The notes: generated from the letters alone by a model not told the origin. DNA of 64,000 nt from Streptomyces wuyuanensis (GCF_900103455.1 NZ_FNHI01000012.1:171456-235455); one strand, 5' to 3'; numbered from the stretch's first letter, positions 52,320 to 62,329 are shown. Translations and numbers: made by a program.

Positions 52320-53858
52320 TCAGAACAGGTCGACGGCCGCGAAGCGCAGCACCAGCTGCGGCCAGCCCGACAGCACGACGCCCGCGGCGGCCGTGAGTGC
52401 GATGGCGGTGGTGACCAGGGCGGGTGCGCGGCGCCGCGCCGGCGCGGCCTCCGAAGCTGCCTCGGGCGCCTCCTGGGGCGCCCGGAAGAGCTGGGCGGTC
52501 CACTGCAGGTAGTAGTACAGCGCGATCACCACGTTGACGCCCATGACGACGGCGAGCCACCCGAGGCCCGCGTCGACCGCGGCCGAGAACACCGCGACCT
52601 TGGCGAAGAGGCCGATGATGCCGGGCGGCAGCCCCGCCAGGCAGAGCAGGAAGAAGCCGAGCACCAGGGCGGTCACGGGACGGGTCGCGTACAGGCCGCG
52701 GTAGTCGGAGATCCGGTTCAGGGGCTTCGTGCGGGCGACCAGGGCCACCACGGCGAAGGCGCCGAGGTTCACGACGGCGTACATGAGGGCGTAGGCGACG
52801 GTGGATCCGATCCGGACGTCGCCGGACCAGGCGGCCGCGGCGATCGGGACCAGGAGGTAGCCCGCCTGCCCCACGGAGGACCAGGCAAGCAGCCGAACCG
52901 CGCTGTTCGCGCGCGTGGGCGACTGGCGCACGGCCGCGACGTTGCCGGCGGTCATGGTGAGCGCCGCGAGCACCGCGATGGCCGGACCCCACACGTCCGC
53001 GTGGGCGGGGAAGGCGATGACGGTCACCAGGATCAGCCCGGAGAAGCCGACGGCCTTGCCGATCACGGACAGGTACGCGGCGACGGGCAGCGGCGCGCCG
53101 ACATAGGTGTCGGGCACCCAGAAGTGGAAGGGCACGGCGGCCGTCTTGAAGGCGAAGCCGACCAGGGTGAGCGCCACACCCGCCTGGGCGAGGGTGTCCA
53201 GCTGACCGGGGACGTCCTCCATGCGGGACGCGATCCGGGTCAGGTGCAGGCTGCCCGTCGTCGCGTACACGAAGCTGACGCCCAGCAGCATCACGGCGGT
53301 GGCCGTGACCGAGGACAGGAAGAACTTCAGCGCCGCCTCGCTGGACATCCGGTTGCCGCGGCGCAGGCCGACCAGCGCGAACGCGGGCAGCGAGGCGACC
53401 TCGAGGGCGACGACGAGGGTGGCCAGGTCCCGCGCGGCGGGCAGCAGGGCCGCTCCGGCCGCCGAGGACAGCAGCAGGAACCAGTACTCCCCCGCCGGCA
53501 GTCGCCTGCGGGTCTCGGTGACGGAGATCAGCGCGGTGACGAGGGCACCGCCCAGCACCAGGAACTGGATGACGAGCGTGAACCGGTCCGCCGTGTAGCT
53601 GCACACATCGGGGGCGGTCGTCAGGCAGAAGGTGGCGCGGTCGGCCTTGCGCAGCGGCAGCAGCGACACGACGGCGACGACGAGCGAGGCGATGGCCGCG
53701 TAGCCGAGGAACGCCTTCCTCCGCTCGGCCACGAAGAGGTCGGCGACCAGGATGAGCAGGGCGGCCACCGCGGTGATGGTGGGCGGGGCGATCGCGAGCC
53801 AGTCGACGGACTGGACGACGGGCGCGACGAGCGCCTGCGGGGCGGCGGCCAGGGTCAT
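52320..53858 (-). CDS. nuoN: NADH-quinone oxidoreductase subunit N (second nuo locus)
   Basis: 512 aa, antiporter-like proton-pumping membrane subunit with about 14 spans; VGFAFKTAAVPFHFWVPDTY is the conserved TM7-8 Lys/His region. It is the last gene of the nuoA-N operon here; its ATG overlaps the nuoM stop by 4 nt. The longer open frame upstream is antisense-type shadow and is not used. Confidence 0.94.
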   Translation of the reverse strand: MTLAAAPQALVAPVVQSVDWLAIAPPTITAVAALLILVADLFVAERRKAFLGYAAIASLVVAVVSLLPLRKADRATFCLTTAPDVCSYTADRFTLVIQFLVLGGALVTALISVTETRRRLPAGEYWFLLLSSAAGAALLPAARDLATLVVALEVASLPAFALVGLRRGNRMSSEAALKFFLSSVTATAVMLLGVSFVYATTGSLHLTRIASRMEDVPGQLDTLAQAGVALTLVGFAFKTAAVPFHFWVPDTYVGAPLPVAAYLSVIGKAVGFSGLILVTVIAFPAHADVWGPAIAVLAALTMTAGNVAAVRQSPTRANSAVRLLAWSSVGQAGYLLVPIAAAAWSGDVRIGSTVAYALMYAVVNLGAFAVVALVARTKPLNRISDYRGLYATRPVTALVLGFFLLCLAGLPPGIIGLFAKVAVFSAAVDAGLGWLAVVMGVNVVIALYYYLQWTAQLFRAPQEAPEAASEAAPARRRAPALVTTAIALTAAAGVVLSGWPQLVLRFAAVDLF

Positions 53859-55432
53859 GCCTTTCCTCCAGAGAGGAGCTTCTGCACGGCCGGGTCGGTG
53901 AGGCCGAGGAGGACCGCGGGCCAGAGCCCGGCGAGGACGGTGAGGGCGACGAGCGGCGTCCAGGCGGCGAACTCGTAACCCTGCACATCGGCGAGCCGCG
54001 CCTCCCCGGCCGGCCGGGGGCCGCCCATGCAGACGCGGCGGACGACGACGAGCACGTACGCGGCGGTGAGCAGGGTGCCGAGGCCGCCGATCGCCATGAA
54101 GGTGAGGAAGGCGGGGCGGCTGAGGCCGTCGGCGGGGTCGAAGGCCCCGAAGAGCGCGAGCATCTCGCCCCAGAACCCGGCGAGGCCGGGCAGCCCCAGC
54201 GAGGCCACGGCGGCGAAGGCGAGCAGTCCGCCGAGGCGGGGCGCGCGGCCGTACAGCGCCGCGCCGGTCGCGCCGGCGAGCGTGTCGAGGTCGGCGGTCC
54301 CGTAGCGGTCCTTGACCGCGCCGGCCAGGAAGAAGAGCAGACCGGTGATGAGGCCGTGTGCGATGTTCGCGAAGAGCGCGCCGTTGACGCCGGTCGGGGT
54401 CATGGTCGCGATGCCCAGGAGCACGAAGCCCATGTGGCCGACGGAGGAGTACGCGATCAGGCGCTTCAGGTCGCCCTTGGAGCCGGGCCTGGCGAGCGCG
54501 AGACAGGCGAGGGACCCGTAGATGACGCCCACGACGGCGAAGGCGGCGAGGTACGGGGCGAAGACCTGCATGCCGTCGGGAGCGATCGGCAGGACGATCC
54601 GGACGAACCCGTACGTGCCCATCTTCAGCAGGACGCCGGCGAGCAGGACCGAGCCGACCGTCGGCGCGGCGGTGTGGGCGTCGGGGAGCCAGCTGTGCAG
54701 CGGCCACATCGGGGTCTTCACGGCGAGGCCGATCCCGATCGCGAGTACGGCGAGGACCTGCACGGACAGGGTCAGGCCGCGGCCGTTGTCAGTGGCGAGT
54801 GCCAGCATGTCGAACGTGCCGGCCTGCAGTCCCACGAGGAGCAGGCCGAGCAGCATGACGACCGAACCGAGCAGCGTGTAGAGGATGAACTTCCAGGCCG
54901 CGGGGCGGCGGCCCGCACCGCCCCAGCGGGCGATGAGGAAGTACATCGGGATCAGGACCGTCTCGAAGGCGAGGAAGAAGAGCAGGAGGTCGAGGACGGC
55001 GAAGGTGGCGAGGGTGCCGCCCTCGAGCACGAGGAGCAGTGCGACGAACGCCTTGGGGGACGGGCCCTCGGGCATCTTGAAGTAGCTGTAGAGCGCGCAG
55101 AGGAAGGTCAGCAGCGCGGTCAGGACGAGGAGGGGGAGGGAAATGCCGTCGGTGCCGAGGTGGATCCGCACGTCCAGCGCCGGGATCCAGCTGATGTCGG
55201 TCGTGGCCTGCATCTTCGACGGCTGGTCGTGGTCGAAGCCCAGCGCGAGGACGATCGCGGCGGCGAGGATCGCGCCGGTGACGGTCACGCCGTGCCGCAG
55301 CACGGCCTGGTCCGGTGACTTCCCCTTCAGTCCGGGCGGGGCCGGCAGGAGGGCCGCCGCGGCACCGATGAGCGGGCCCACGACGATGAACGCGAGAAGG
55401 AACTGCATCACGGATTCGCTGATATCGATCAC
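53855..55432 (-). CDS. nuoM: NADH-quinone oxidoreductase subunit M
   Basis: 525 aa. FFLAFETVLIPMYFLIARWG holds the conserved TM5 glutamate and VKTPMWPLHSWLPDAHTAAP the TM7/TM8 lysine-containing loop. GTG at 55432 lies 3 nt after nuoL with GGGAG upstream; an ATG 24 bases in is possible. Confidence 0.94.
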   Translation of the reverse strand: MIDISESVMQFLLAFIVVGPLIGAAAALLPAPPGLKGKSPDQAVLRHGVTVTGAILAAAIVLALGFDHDQPSKMQATTDISWIPALDVRIHLGTDGISLPLLVLTALLTFLCALYSYFKMPEGPSPKAFVALLLVLEGGTLATFAVLDLLLFFLAFETVLIPMYFLIARWGGAGRRPAAWKFILYTLLGSVVMLLGLLLVGLQAGTFDMLALATDNGRGLTLSVQVLAVLAIGIGLAVKTPMWPLHSWLPDAHTAAPTVGSVLLAGVLLKMGTYGFVRIVLPIAPDGMQVFAPYLAAFAVVGVIYGSLACLALARPGSKGDLKRLIAYSSVGHMGFVLLGIATMTPTGVNGALFANIAHGLITGLLFFLAGAVKDRYGTADLDTLAGATGAALYGRAPRLGGLLAFAAVASLGLPGLAGFWGEMLALFGAFDPADGLSRPAFLTFMAIGGLGTLLTAAYVLVVVRRVCMGGPRPAGEARLADVQGYEFAAWTPLVALTVLAGLWPAVLLGLTDPAVQKLLSGGKA

Positions 55433-55435
55433 GGC

Positions 55436-57427
55436 TCACACTCCCGCGGCGACGAGTACGACGGCGATCGCCAGGACGACGGAGCCGGCCAGCAGTGCGC
55501 TGAGGTAGGTCTGCACGTTTCCGGTCTGGGCGCGGCGGACGAGCCACCCGAGCCAGTTGGTGCCGGTGCCCGCGCCGCGCACGTACGTGTCGACGACTTC
55601 GCGGTCGAGGAACCTGACCAGTTCTGCGCCGGCCGTCACGGGCCGGACGAAAAGGGCGTGGTAGACGGCGTCGAGGTGGAAGCCCGCTGCCGCGGGCCGG
55701 TGCAGCGGGCCGAGCAGCAGCCGGCCGGGGTCGGCCGGGTCGGGCGCGGCCGCGATGTCCCCGTAGACGGGTTCGTGACTGGTGATCGCCTCGGCTTCGG
55801 AGACGGCGGGTTCGGCCTCGGGGTGGGCGGCGACGGCGCCCATCGGGACGCGTGCCGCCAGGGCCGTCGTGTGCCGCCAGGTGGCGTAGGTGACCAGTCC
55901 GCCGACGAGCGCGACACCCGTGCCCAGCACGGCGGTGGTGAGGGTCGGCTGCAGCGGGCGGCCGTGGAACCAGTCGTCGATGAAGCCCGCGGTCAGGCCG
56001 AAGGCGAGCGACGGCACGGCCAGCACCCAGAGGACGGCGGTCATGGCCAGGGGCTGCCGACCGTGGTCGGGGGCCTCGGCACCCCGGCCGCGGAACGTGA
56101 GCAGCCACAGCCGGGTGGCGTAGGCGGCGGTGAGGAGGGCGGTGAGCAGACCCGAGACGAGGACGGCCCAGCCCGCCACGGCCGGGGCGACGGCGGACTC
56201 GCCGAGCGCGGTGTGCTCGGCGGCCACGAGCACGGCTTCCTTGGAGAAGAAGCCGGCGAAGGGAGGAATGGCGACGAGCGCGAGCAGGGCGATCGTCATC
56301 GTCCAGTAGGCGTCGGGGATCCGCTTGGCCAGCCCGCTCATGCGGGACATGGCCGCCAGCGAGTTGGTGCCGGCGGCATGGATGATCACGCCGGCCGCGA
56401 GGAAGAGCAGTGCCTTGAACGCACCGTGCGACAGGAGGTGGAAGACGGCGGCGCCGCGGTCCCCGACGGCCAGCGCGCCCGACATGTAGCCGAGCTGGCC
56501 GATCGTCGAGTAGGCGAGGACCCGTTTGATGTCGTCCTGGGCGAGGGCGGCGAGCGCGGAGCCGACCATGGTGATCGCGGCCATCACGGCGAGGACGACC
56601 AGCGCTGCCGCGGAGGCGGTGAAGACCGGGAGGAGCCGGGCGACGAAGTAGACACCGGCGGCGACCATCGTCGCGGCGTGGATCAGCGCGGAGACCGGGG
56701 TGGGGCCGGCCATGGCGTCGGGGAGCCAGGTGTGCAGCGGGAACTGGGCGGACTTGCCCGCGACACCCGCGAGCAGCAGTAGCGCCACCAGGGTCGGGTG
56801 GTCGAGCGCACCCGCCGCGACGGCGCCGAGGATGCCGGTGATGCGGAACGTTCCGGCGTCCACGGCGAGCGCGAACAGGCCGAACAGGAAGGGCACGTCG
56901 CCGAGCTTGGTGACGAGGAACGCCTTCAGGGAGGCGGCCCGTGCCTCGGGCGTCTCCCAGTAGTGGCCGACCAGGAAGTACGAGCAGATGCCCATGATCT
57001 CCCAGCCGACCAGCAGCACCATCAAGTCGCCCGAGTAGACGACGAGCAGCATCGCGGAGGTGAACAGCGATACCAGGGCCGCGTAGGAGGGGTAGCGCGG
57101 GTCGTCGCGCAGATAGGCGGTCGAGTAGATCTGCACGCAGGAGGCGACGACGCCGACCAGGACGGCGACCAGGACGGCGAACCCGTCGAGGTACAGGGCG
57201 AGGTCGATCGGGACCGACCCCGTGGGGGTGAGCTGGGTGGACACGCTGATGGGCCGCCCCCCGCCCTGGCGTACGGCGACGAGCGCGGCGAGCACGGTCG
57301 CGGCCAGCGTCGGCAGCACGGCCAGGGGCCGGACGAACCCCGGGGCCGAGCGGCCGAGGAGGAGACCGGCCGCGGCACCGAGGAAGGGAAGGAGGGGGAC
57401 GAGAACGGCGAGGGTCGTCGTGGTCAC
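55436..57427 (-). CDS. nuoL: NADH-quinone oxidoreductase subunit L
   Basis: 663 aa, the distal antiporter-like subunit with the long lateral helix in its C-terminal part. VGWEIMGICSYFLVGHYWET (TM5 glutamate) and GKSAQFPLHTWLPDAMAGPT (TM7 lysine region) are intact. ATG start overlaps the nuoK stop by 4 nt. Confidence 0.95.
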   Translation of the reverse strand: MTTTTLAVLVPLLPFLGAAAGLLLGRSAPGFVRPLAVLPTLAATVLAALVAVRQGGGRPISVSTQLTPTGSVPIDLALYLDGFAVLVAVLVGVVASCVQIYSTAYLRDDPRYPSYAALVSLFTSAMLLVVYSGDLMVLLVGWEIMGICSYFLVGHYWETPEARAASLKAFLVTKLGDVPFLFGLFALAVDAGTFRITGILGAVAAGALDHPTLVALLLLAGVAGKSAQFPLHTWLPDAMAGPTPVSALIHAATMVAAGVYFVARLLPVFTASAAALVVLAVMAAITMVGSALAALAQDDIKRVLAYSTIGQLGYMSGALAVGDRGAAVFHLLSHGAFKALLFLAAGVIIHAAGTNSLAAMSRMSGLAKRIPDAYWTMTIALLALVAIPPFAGFFSKEAVLVAAEHTALGESAVAPAVAGWAVLVSGLLTALLTAAYATRLWLLTFRGRGAEAPDHGRQPLAMTAVLWVLAVPSLAFGLTAGFIDDWFHGRPLQPTLTTAVLGTGVALVGGLVTYATWRHTTALAARVPMGAVAAHPEAEPAVSEAEAITSHEPVYGDIAAAPDPADPGRLLLGPLHRPAAAGFHLDAVYHALFVRPVTAGAELVRFLDREVVDTYVRGAGTGTNWLGWLVRRAQTGNVQTYLSALLAGSVVLAIAVVLVAAGV

Positions 57428-57783
57428 GCGGTGGCCTCGGCCTTCTCTGCCGGCGCGGTGGCGTCGGCCGGTTCGTGGCCCTCGGCGGTGTCGCGGAGTT
57501 TGTCGATGTCCGAGGTGCCGCGGTTGCGGTAGACCATCAGGACGATCGCCAGACCGATACCGATCTCCGCGGCGGCGATGGCGATGGTGAACAGGGTCAG
57601 CGCCTGGCCGCTGTGCAGCGCGTCGCGCAGCCAGACGTCGAAGGCGACGAGGTTGAGGTTGACGGCGTTGAGCATGAGCTCGACCGACATCAGGACGAGG
57701 ATCGCGTTGCGGCGCGCCAGCACCCCGTACAGCCCCGTGCAGAAGAGGAGGACGGAGAGCACCGCCGGATAGGCGAGATGCAT
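57424..57783 (-). CDS. nuoK: NADH-quinone oxidoreductase subunit K
   Basis: 119 aa, three membrane spans; the conserved glutamate lies in VLMSVELMLNAVNLNLVAF and the second in IAAAEIGIGLAIVLMVYR. A charged C-terminal tail of about 25 residues is longer than in E. coli. TGATG overlap with nuoJ. Confidence 0.95.
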   Translation of the reverse strand: MHLAYPAVLSVLLFCTGLYGVLARRNAILVLMSVELMLNAVNLNLVAFDVWLRDALHSGQALTLFTIAIAAAEIGIGLAIVLMVYRNRGTSDIDKLRDTAEGHEPADATAPAEKAEATA

Positions 57784-58352
57784 CAGTTCTTCCCCTCCCG
57801 GTCCTGGGGGCTCTTGCGGGACAGGACGATCGCGCCGACCAGGGCGGCCAGGAGCAGCACGGAGAGTGCCTCGAACGGCAGGACCCAGTGCCGGAAGAGG
57901 ATCTCGCCGGAGACCCGGGTGGAGCCCTGGGCCGGTCCTTCGAGGTCGATCCACGTCGTGCGGAACGCGTCGACGACCACCCACACCAGGGCGGTCGCGG
58001 AGGCGGCGGCCACGACGAGCGCGGCGGGGCGGTTGCCGGAGTCCGCGTCGGCGGAGCGGCCGATGGGGGCCTTGGTGAGCATCAGTCCGAAGAGGAGGAG
58101 GACCACGACGGAGCCGACGTAGATCAGCACCTGCACCCAGGCGATGAACTCGGCGGTGAGCAGGAGGTACTCGACGGCCAGCCCGCCCAGCGCGACGACC
58201 AGCCACAGGGCGGCGTGCACCAGTTGCCGGGTCGTGACGGTGAGCACCGCTGCGGCCAGGGTGGCGATGCCGACGAGCAGGAAGGCGATCTCGACGCCCG
58301 TCGGGGACAGGAAGCCGTTGCCCGTCTGGGTGACGGCATGGGCGAGGATCAT
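57783..58352 (-). CDS. nuoJ: NADH-quinone oxidoreductase subunit J
   Basis: 189 aa with five membrane spans; AEFIAWVQVLIYVGSVVVLL is the conserved TM3 pi-bulge region. ATG at 58352 overlaps the nuoI stop by 4 nt, so the longer upstream frame is not used. Confidence 0.94.
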   Translation of the reverse strand: MILAHAVTQTGNGFLSPTGVEIAFLLVGIATLAAAVLTVTTRQLVHAALWLVVALGGLAVEYLLLTAEFIAWVQVLIYVGSVVVLLLFGLMLTKAPIGRSADADSGNRPAALVVAAASATALVWVVVDAFRTTWIDLEGPAQGSTRVSGEILFRHWVLPFEALSVLLLAALVGAIVLSRKSPQDREGKN

Positions 58353-58975
58353 GCCTGGCCTCCCTCGGCCGGCGGGGCGGCCGGGCCGGTGGCGTCCGGT
58401 GCCGCGGGCGCCTGCTCGGCCTCGGCCCGCGCGGCGGCGAGCTTCTCCGCCGCCTTGCGGGCCGCGGCGAGCTCCTTCGGCTCCTCGGCGGCGGGGTCCA
58501 GTGCCGGGGGCGCCGGAACCGTCCACATCCACTCGCGGAGTTTGTCCCGCTCATGGGTCAGATCGCGGATGTCGGTCTCCGCGTACTCGAACTCGGGCGA
58601 CCAGAACAGCGCGTCGAAGGGGCACACCTCGATGCAGATGCCGCAGTACATGCAGAGCGAGAAGTCGATGGCGAACCGGTCGAGGACGTTGCGGCTGCGT
58701 TCGCGCCCGCCGGGCACGGCCGCCGGGACCGTCTCCTTGTGGGAGTCGATGTAGATGCACCAGTCGGGGCACTCACGGGCGCAGAGCATGCAGACCGTGC
58801 AGTTCTCCTCGAACAGGCCGATCACACCGCGCGAGCGGGGCGGGAGTTCGGGCTGCACGTCGGGGTACTGCGCGGTGTGAGCGCGCTTCGTCATCGTCCG
58901 CAGGGTGACGGCGAGCCCCTTGGCCAGACCGGATCCGGGGATACGCGACCGAGAGGGCGGATGGGAGCCGGTCAT
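58349..58975 (-). CDS. nuoI: NADH-quinone oxidoreductase subunit I
   Basis: 208 aa with two [4Fe-4S] motifs, CTVCMLCARECP and CMYCGICIEVCP (clusters N6a/N6b), which pass electrons towards cluster N2 in NuoB. A Pro/Ala-rich tail of about 40 residues follows. ATG overlaps the nuoH stop. Confidence 0.95.
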   Translation of the reverse strand: MTGSHPPSRSRIPGSGLAKGLAVTLRTMTKRAHTAQYPDVQPELPPRSRGVIGLFEENCTVCMLCARECPDWCIYIDSHKETVPAAVPGGRERSRNVLDRFAIDFSLCMYCGICIEVCPFDALFWSPEFEYAETDIRDLTHERDKLREWMWTVPAPPALDPAAEEPKELAAARKAAEKLAAARAEAEQAPAAPDATGPAAPPAEGGQA

Positions 58976-59943
58976 GACTGCATCACCACCTTGACGACGC
59001 CGGTGAGGGCGATCTGGGCGAGGGCGAGCGGGACGAGCGTCGTCCAGGCGAGCCGCTGGAGCTGGTCCTCACGCAGCCTCGGATAGGTCACGCGGAGCCA
59101 GATCACGATGAAGGCGAGCACCGCGGTCTTCAGCAGGGTCCACAGCCAGCCGAGGCCGTCGGCACCGAACGGGCCGTGCCAGCCGCCGAGGAAGAGGACG
59201 GTGGTCAGACCGCAGAGGACGACGATGCCCGCGTACTCGGCGAGCAGGAACAGGGCGAAGCGCAGCCCGGTGTACTCCGTGTACGCGCCGAAGATGATCT
59301 CGGAGTCGGCGACCGGCATGTCGAACGGCGGGCGCTGCAGTTCGGCGAGACCGGCCACGAAGAAGACCAGGGCGCCCACGATCTGCCACGGCAGCCACCA
59401 CCACTCGAAGGCGTTCAGGATGCCGGGGAGCGAGACGGTGCCGGCGGCCATCGCGACGGACGCGGCGGCGAGCAGCATCGGCAGTTCGTAGGCGAGGAGC
59501 TGTGCGGCGGTGCGCAGAGCGCCGAGGAGCGAGAACTTGTTGGCCGAGGCCCAGCCCGCCATGAGCGAACCGAGCACGCCGACACCCATGACGGCGAGCA
59601 CGAAGAAGATGCCCGCGTCGACGATGATGCCGACCGCTCCCTCGCTCGGGCCGATCGGGATCGCGACCAGCACGAGCAGATACGGCAGCAGCGCGACGGC
59701 GGGCGCGAGCTGGAAGACGCGGCGGTCGGCGGCGGCCGGGACCACGTCCTCCTTCTGCGCGAACTTCACACCGTCCGCGACGAGTTGCGCCCAGCCGTGG
59801 AAGCCGCCGGCGTACATGGGGCCGAGCCTGCCCTGCATATGGGCCATCACCTTGTGCTCGGTCTGCCCGATGACGAGGGGCAGCACCAGGAACACGGCGA
59901 AGACGGCCAGGAGCCGCAGGGCGACGTCGAGTGCGTCGTTCAC
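58972..59943 (-). CDS. nuoH: NADH-quinone oxidoreductase subunit H
   Basis: 323 aa, about eight spans, forming much of the quinone chamber with NuoB and NuoD in full complex I. Conserved loop sequence RPPFDMPVADSEIIFGAYTE is present, as is the N-terminal LPLVIGQTEHKVMAHMQGRLGP (first 20 LPLVIGQTEHKVMAHMQGRL). Its usual partner NuoD is not encoded anywhere in this operon. Confidence 0.94.
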   Translation of the reverse strand: MNDALDVALRLLAVFAVFLVLPLVIGQTEHKVMAHMQGRLGPMYAGGFHGWAQLVADGVKFAQKEDVVPAAADRRVFQLAPAVALLPYLLVLVAIPIGPSEGAVGIIVDAGIFFVLAVMGVGVLGSLMAGWASANKFSLLGALRTAAQLLAYELPMLLAAASVAMAAGTVSLPGILNAFEWWWLPWQIVGALVFFVAGLAELQRPPFDMPVADSEIIFGAYTEYTGLRFALFLLAEYAGIVVLCGLTTVLFLGGWHGPFGADGLGWLWTLLKTAVLAFIVIWLRVTYPRLREDQLQRLAWTTLVPLALAQIALTGVVKVVMQS

Positions 59944-61619
59944 GCGTGGTCGCCTCCCGTGGCGTCGTCCGTCCGCGGCCCGGACCCTTCGTCGGGCCCG
60001 GTGCCCGGGTGGGGGGTCGTGGGTGGGGTGGTTGCTCCGCGTCCGGGCTCCGGGTCGGGCTCCGGGTCCAGCTCGGACCGGGACTCGGGCGCGGCCTCGG
60101 CGTCGGATTCCGGATCGGGCGCGGAGCCGGATTCGGCGTCGGGGTCGGTGTCGGATTCGGAACCGGCACCGGCACCGGCACCGGAGCCAGCGGCGGATTC
60201 GGAACCGGCGTGGGCGTCGGCGTCGGCGACACCTGCGCCGCCGGCGTGCGTGCCGGACTCGGTCCTCGGGCCGGGACCGGCGCCCGTGCCGGCGCGGGCA
60301 TCCGCACCGGCATCGGCATCGGCCGAGGGACCCGGCCGGGACTCGGCGCCGGCATCGCCCGCGCGCCTGTCCGCGCCGGACTCGGCCTCGGGCCCCTGCC
60401 CTGCCTCGGTTTCGGGCTCGGGCTCGGGCACGGCTTCCTCCGAGGAATCTGCCCTCTCGGAGGACTCGGCTCCCTCGGAAGTCCCGGTCCCGGCGCCGGA
60501 GGGCGGTGGCGTCCGCCGTTCACCCGGACCGGGCTGGGAGCCGGAGCCGGGCTGGGGGTCGGGACCGGGCTGGGGGTCGGGACCGGGCTGGGAGCCGTCG
60601 CCCGTCTCCGGCGTCTTCGTGTCGTCGAAGGCCGGGCGTGCGTGGTGCCAGGGGGCGTCGGTGCTGCGGGGGCGCGAGGCGGCGGCGGGCCGGGGCGCCG
60701 CCTCGGCGGACTGGCTCGCGGAGCCGTCCGCGGCGCTGCGCGTACGACGGGGCGCGGCAGCCGCGTCCTCCGCTGCCGGGCGCTGGGTCGCCGAGCCCTC
60801 GGACGCCGACCGCGAGCGGCGGGCGGGCGCCTGACCTGCCGAGCCTTCCGCCGCCGAACGCGAACGCCGCGCCGGGGCCCCCGGCGCCTGCGCGCCCTCC
60901 GCCGGAGCCCCGGCTCCGGCGGCCTGCACGCCTTCCGCAGCAGCCTGGCTGGCCGAGCCCTCCGACACGCTGCGGGTGCGGCGCGGCGGGCGCTCGCCCG
61001 CGGCACGCGGAGTGCGGGCCGGGCGGGCGGGGGCAGGGGGGAGCTGGCCCTTGAGGGGGCCCCACTCGTTCGGGTCGGGAACGCCGGGCGGCAGCATCTG
61101 GCGCCGCTTGGGCCCGCCGTGCTCCGACTCGCCGGGCTCCTTCGCGCCCGGCCACGCCTTGGCGACCCGCGCCGCGAGAACGAAGTCCTTGCGCAGCGGA
61201 TGCCCTTCGAACGTGTCGGGGAGGAGCAGCGGCACCAGGTGCGGATGGCCGGTGAAGTCCACGCCGAACATCTCGTGCGTCTCGCGCTCGTGCCAGGCGG
61301 CACCCGGGAAGACCTCCACGGCGGTGGGGAGTACGGGTGCGTCGTGCGGCACGGTCGTACGCAGCATCAGCCTGCGGACGGCGGTTCCCTCCGCGCCCTT
61401 CTCCAGTGCGACGACGTGCGCGCAGACGCGGAAGCCGGTACCCGGTTCGTCGACGGCGCTGAGCCAGTCGAAGTAGGTGCAGCCGAGTTCGTCGCGGGCC
61501 GTGCGCAGCGCGTCGAGCCACGCGGCCGGCGGCACGTCCACGGTGAGCAGGTCGTACGCCGCCTCGGCGGTCGCCTCGGGACCGAAGCGTTCCGCGATCT
61601 CCGTCTCGAACGTGCTCAC
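59940..61619 (-). CDS. nuoC: NuoC-like subunit with long disordered repeat tail
   Basis: 559 aa from GTG at 61619. Residues 1 to about 190 are a 30-kDa-subunit (NuoC) domain with the signature AWHERETHEMFGVDF at 108-122. The remaining 370 residues are low complexity: four copies of RRxRSxx(E/D)GSAxQ at 213-225, 251-263, 267-279 and 291-303, then a QPGPDPQPGP block and a highly acidic Asp/Glu/Ala/Ser/Gly region to the end. Typical NuoC is under about 250 aa. No NuoD fusion is present; the tail bears no resemblance to NuoD. The function of the tail is unknown. Confidence 0.88.
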   Translation of the reverse strand: MSTFETEIAERFGPEATAEAAYDLLTVDVPPAAWLDALRTARDELGCTYFDWLSAVDEPGTGFRVCAHVVALEKGAEGTAVRRLMLRTTVPHDAPVLPTAVEVFPGAAWHERETHEMFGVDFTGHPHLVPLLLPDTFEGHPLRKDFVLAARVAKAWPGAKEPGESEHGGPKRRQMLPPGVPDPNEWGPLKGQLPPAPARPARTPRAAGERPPRRTRSVSEGSASQAAAEGVQAAGAGAPAEGAQAPGAPARRSRSAAEGSAGQAPARRSRSASEGSATQRPAAEDAAAAPRRTRSAADGSASQSAEAAPRPAAASRPRSTDAPWHHARPAFDDTKTPETGDGSQPGPDPQPGPDPQPGSGSQPGPGERRTPPPSGAGTGTSEGAESSERADSSEEAVPEPEPETEAGQGPEAESGADRRAGDAGAESRPGPSADADAGADARAGTGAGPGPRTESGTHAGGAGVADADAHAGSESAAGSGAGAGAGSESDTDPDAESGSAPDPESDAEAAPESRSELDPEPDPEPGRGATTPPTTPHPGTGPDEGSGPRTDDATGGDHA

Positions 61620-62329
61620 GAGGCGGCTCCCTCGTCGGGCCCGCGCCCGGACGGCGCCTGCGCCTCACCCGACGGCGCCTCACCCGACGGCGCGCCGCCG
61701 GACGGGGAGTCCGCGGCGCCTGCGGCCGGGACGGGCGGGGCGACGAGCCCGCTGCGGAGTTCGCTCACCGAGGCCCGGCCGGGAGCGGCGGCGTACCGCT
61801 CGCCCAGCGACTCGCGCGCGATCTTCTCCTGCAGCTTGAGGATGCCCTGCAGCAGCGCCTCGGGCCGCGGGGGACAGCCCGGGACGTACACGTCGACGGG
61901 GATGATCTGGTCGACGCCCTTGGTCACGGAGTACGAGTCCCAGTACGGACCGCCGCAGTTCGAGCAGGCGCCGAAGGAGATGACGTACTTGGGCTCGGGC
62001 ATCTGCTCGTAGAGGCGCTTGACCGCGGGCGCCATCTTGTCGGTGACCGTGCCGGACACGACCATCAGGTCGGCCTGGCGGGGGCCGGGCGCGAACGGGA
62101 TCACGCCGAGGCGGATGAAGTCGTGCCGGGCCATCGACGCGGCGATGAACTCGATCGCGCAGCAGGCGAGGCCGAAGTTGAAGACCCACAGGCTGTAGCG
62201 GCGGCCCCAGTTCAGGATCACCTTCATCGGCTCGGGTGCCAGCCGGGAGAGGGCTCCGAGCCTCTTGGGCTCCGGCAGCGGCACCGGCCCGGCGGCCTCC
62301 GCGCCCGGGGTCTGCGGGGTCACGTCCAT
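61616..62329 (-). CDS. nuoB: NADH-quinone oxidoreductase subunit B
   Basis: 237 aa. Cluster N2 ligands are intact: GLACCAIE, GACSNCGG and PGCPPRPE. ATG at 62329 overlaps the end of nuoA by 10 nt; an ATG 21 bases upstream is an alternative. A Ser/Pro/Gly-rich C-terminal tail with short SGEAPSGEA repeats follows the core domain. Confidence 0.94.
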   Translation of the reverse strand: MDVTPQTPGAEAAGPVPLPEPKRLGALSRLAPEPMKVILNWGRRYSLWVFNFGLACCAIEFIAASMARHDFIRLGVIPFAPGPRQADLMVVSGTVTDKMAPAVKRLYEQMPEPKYVISFGACSNCGGPYWDSYSVTKGVDQIIPVDVYVPGCPPRPEALLQGILKLQEKIARESLGERYAAAPGRASVSELRSGLVAPPVPAAGAADSPSGGAPSGEAPSGEAQAPSGRGPDEGAAS

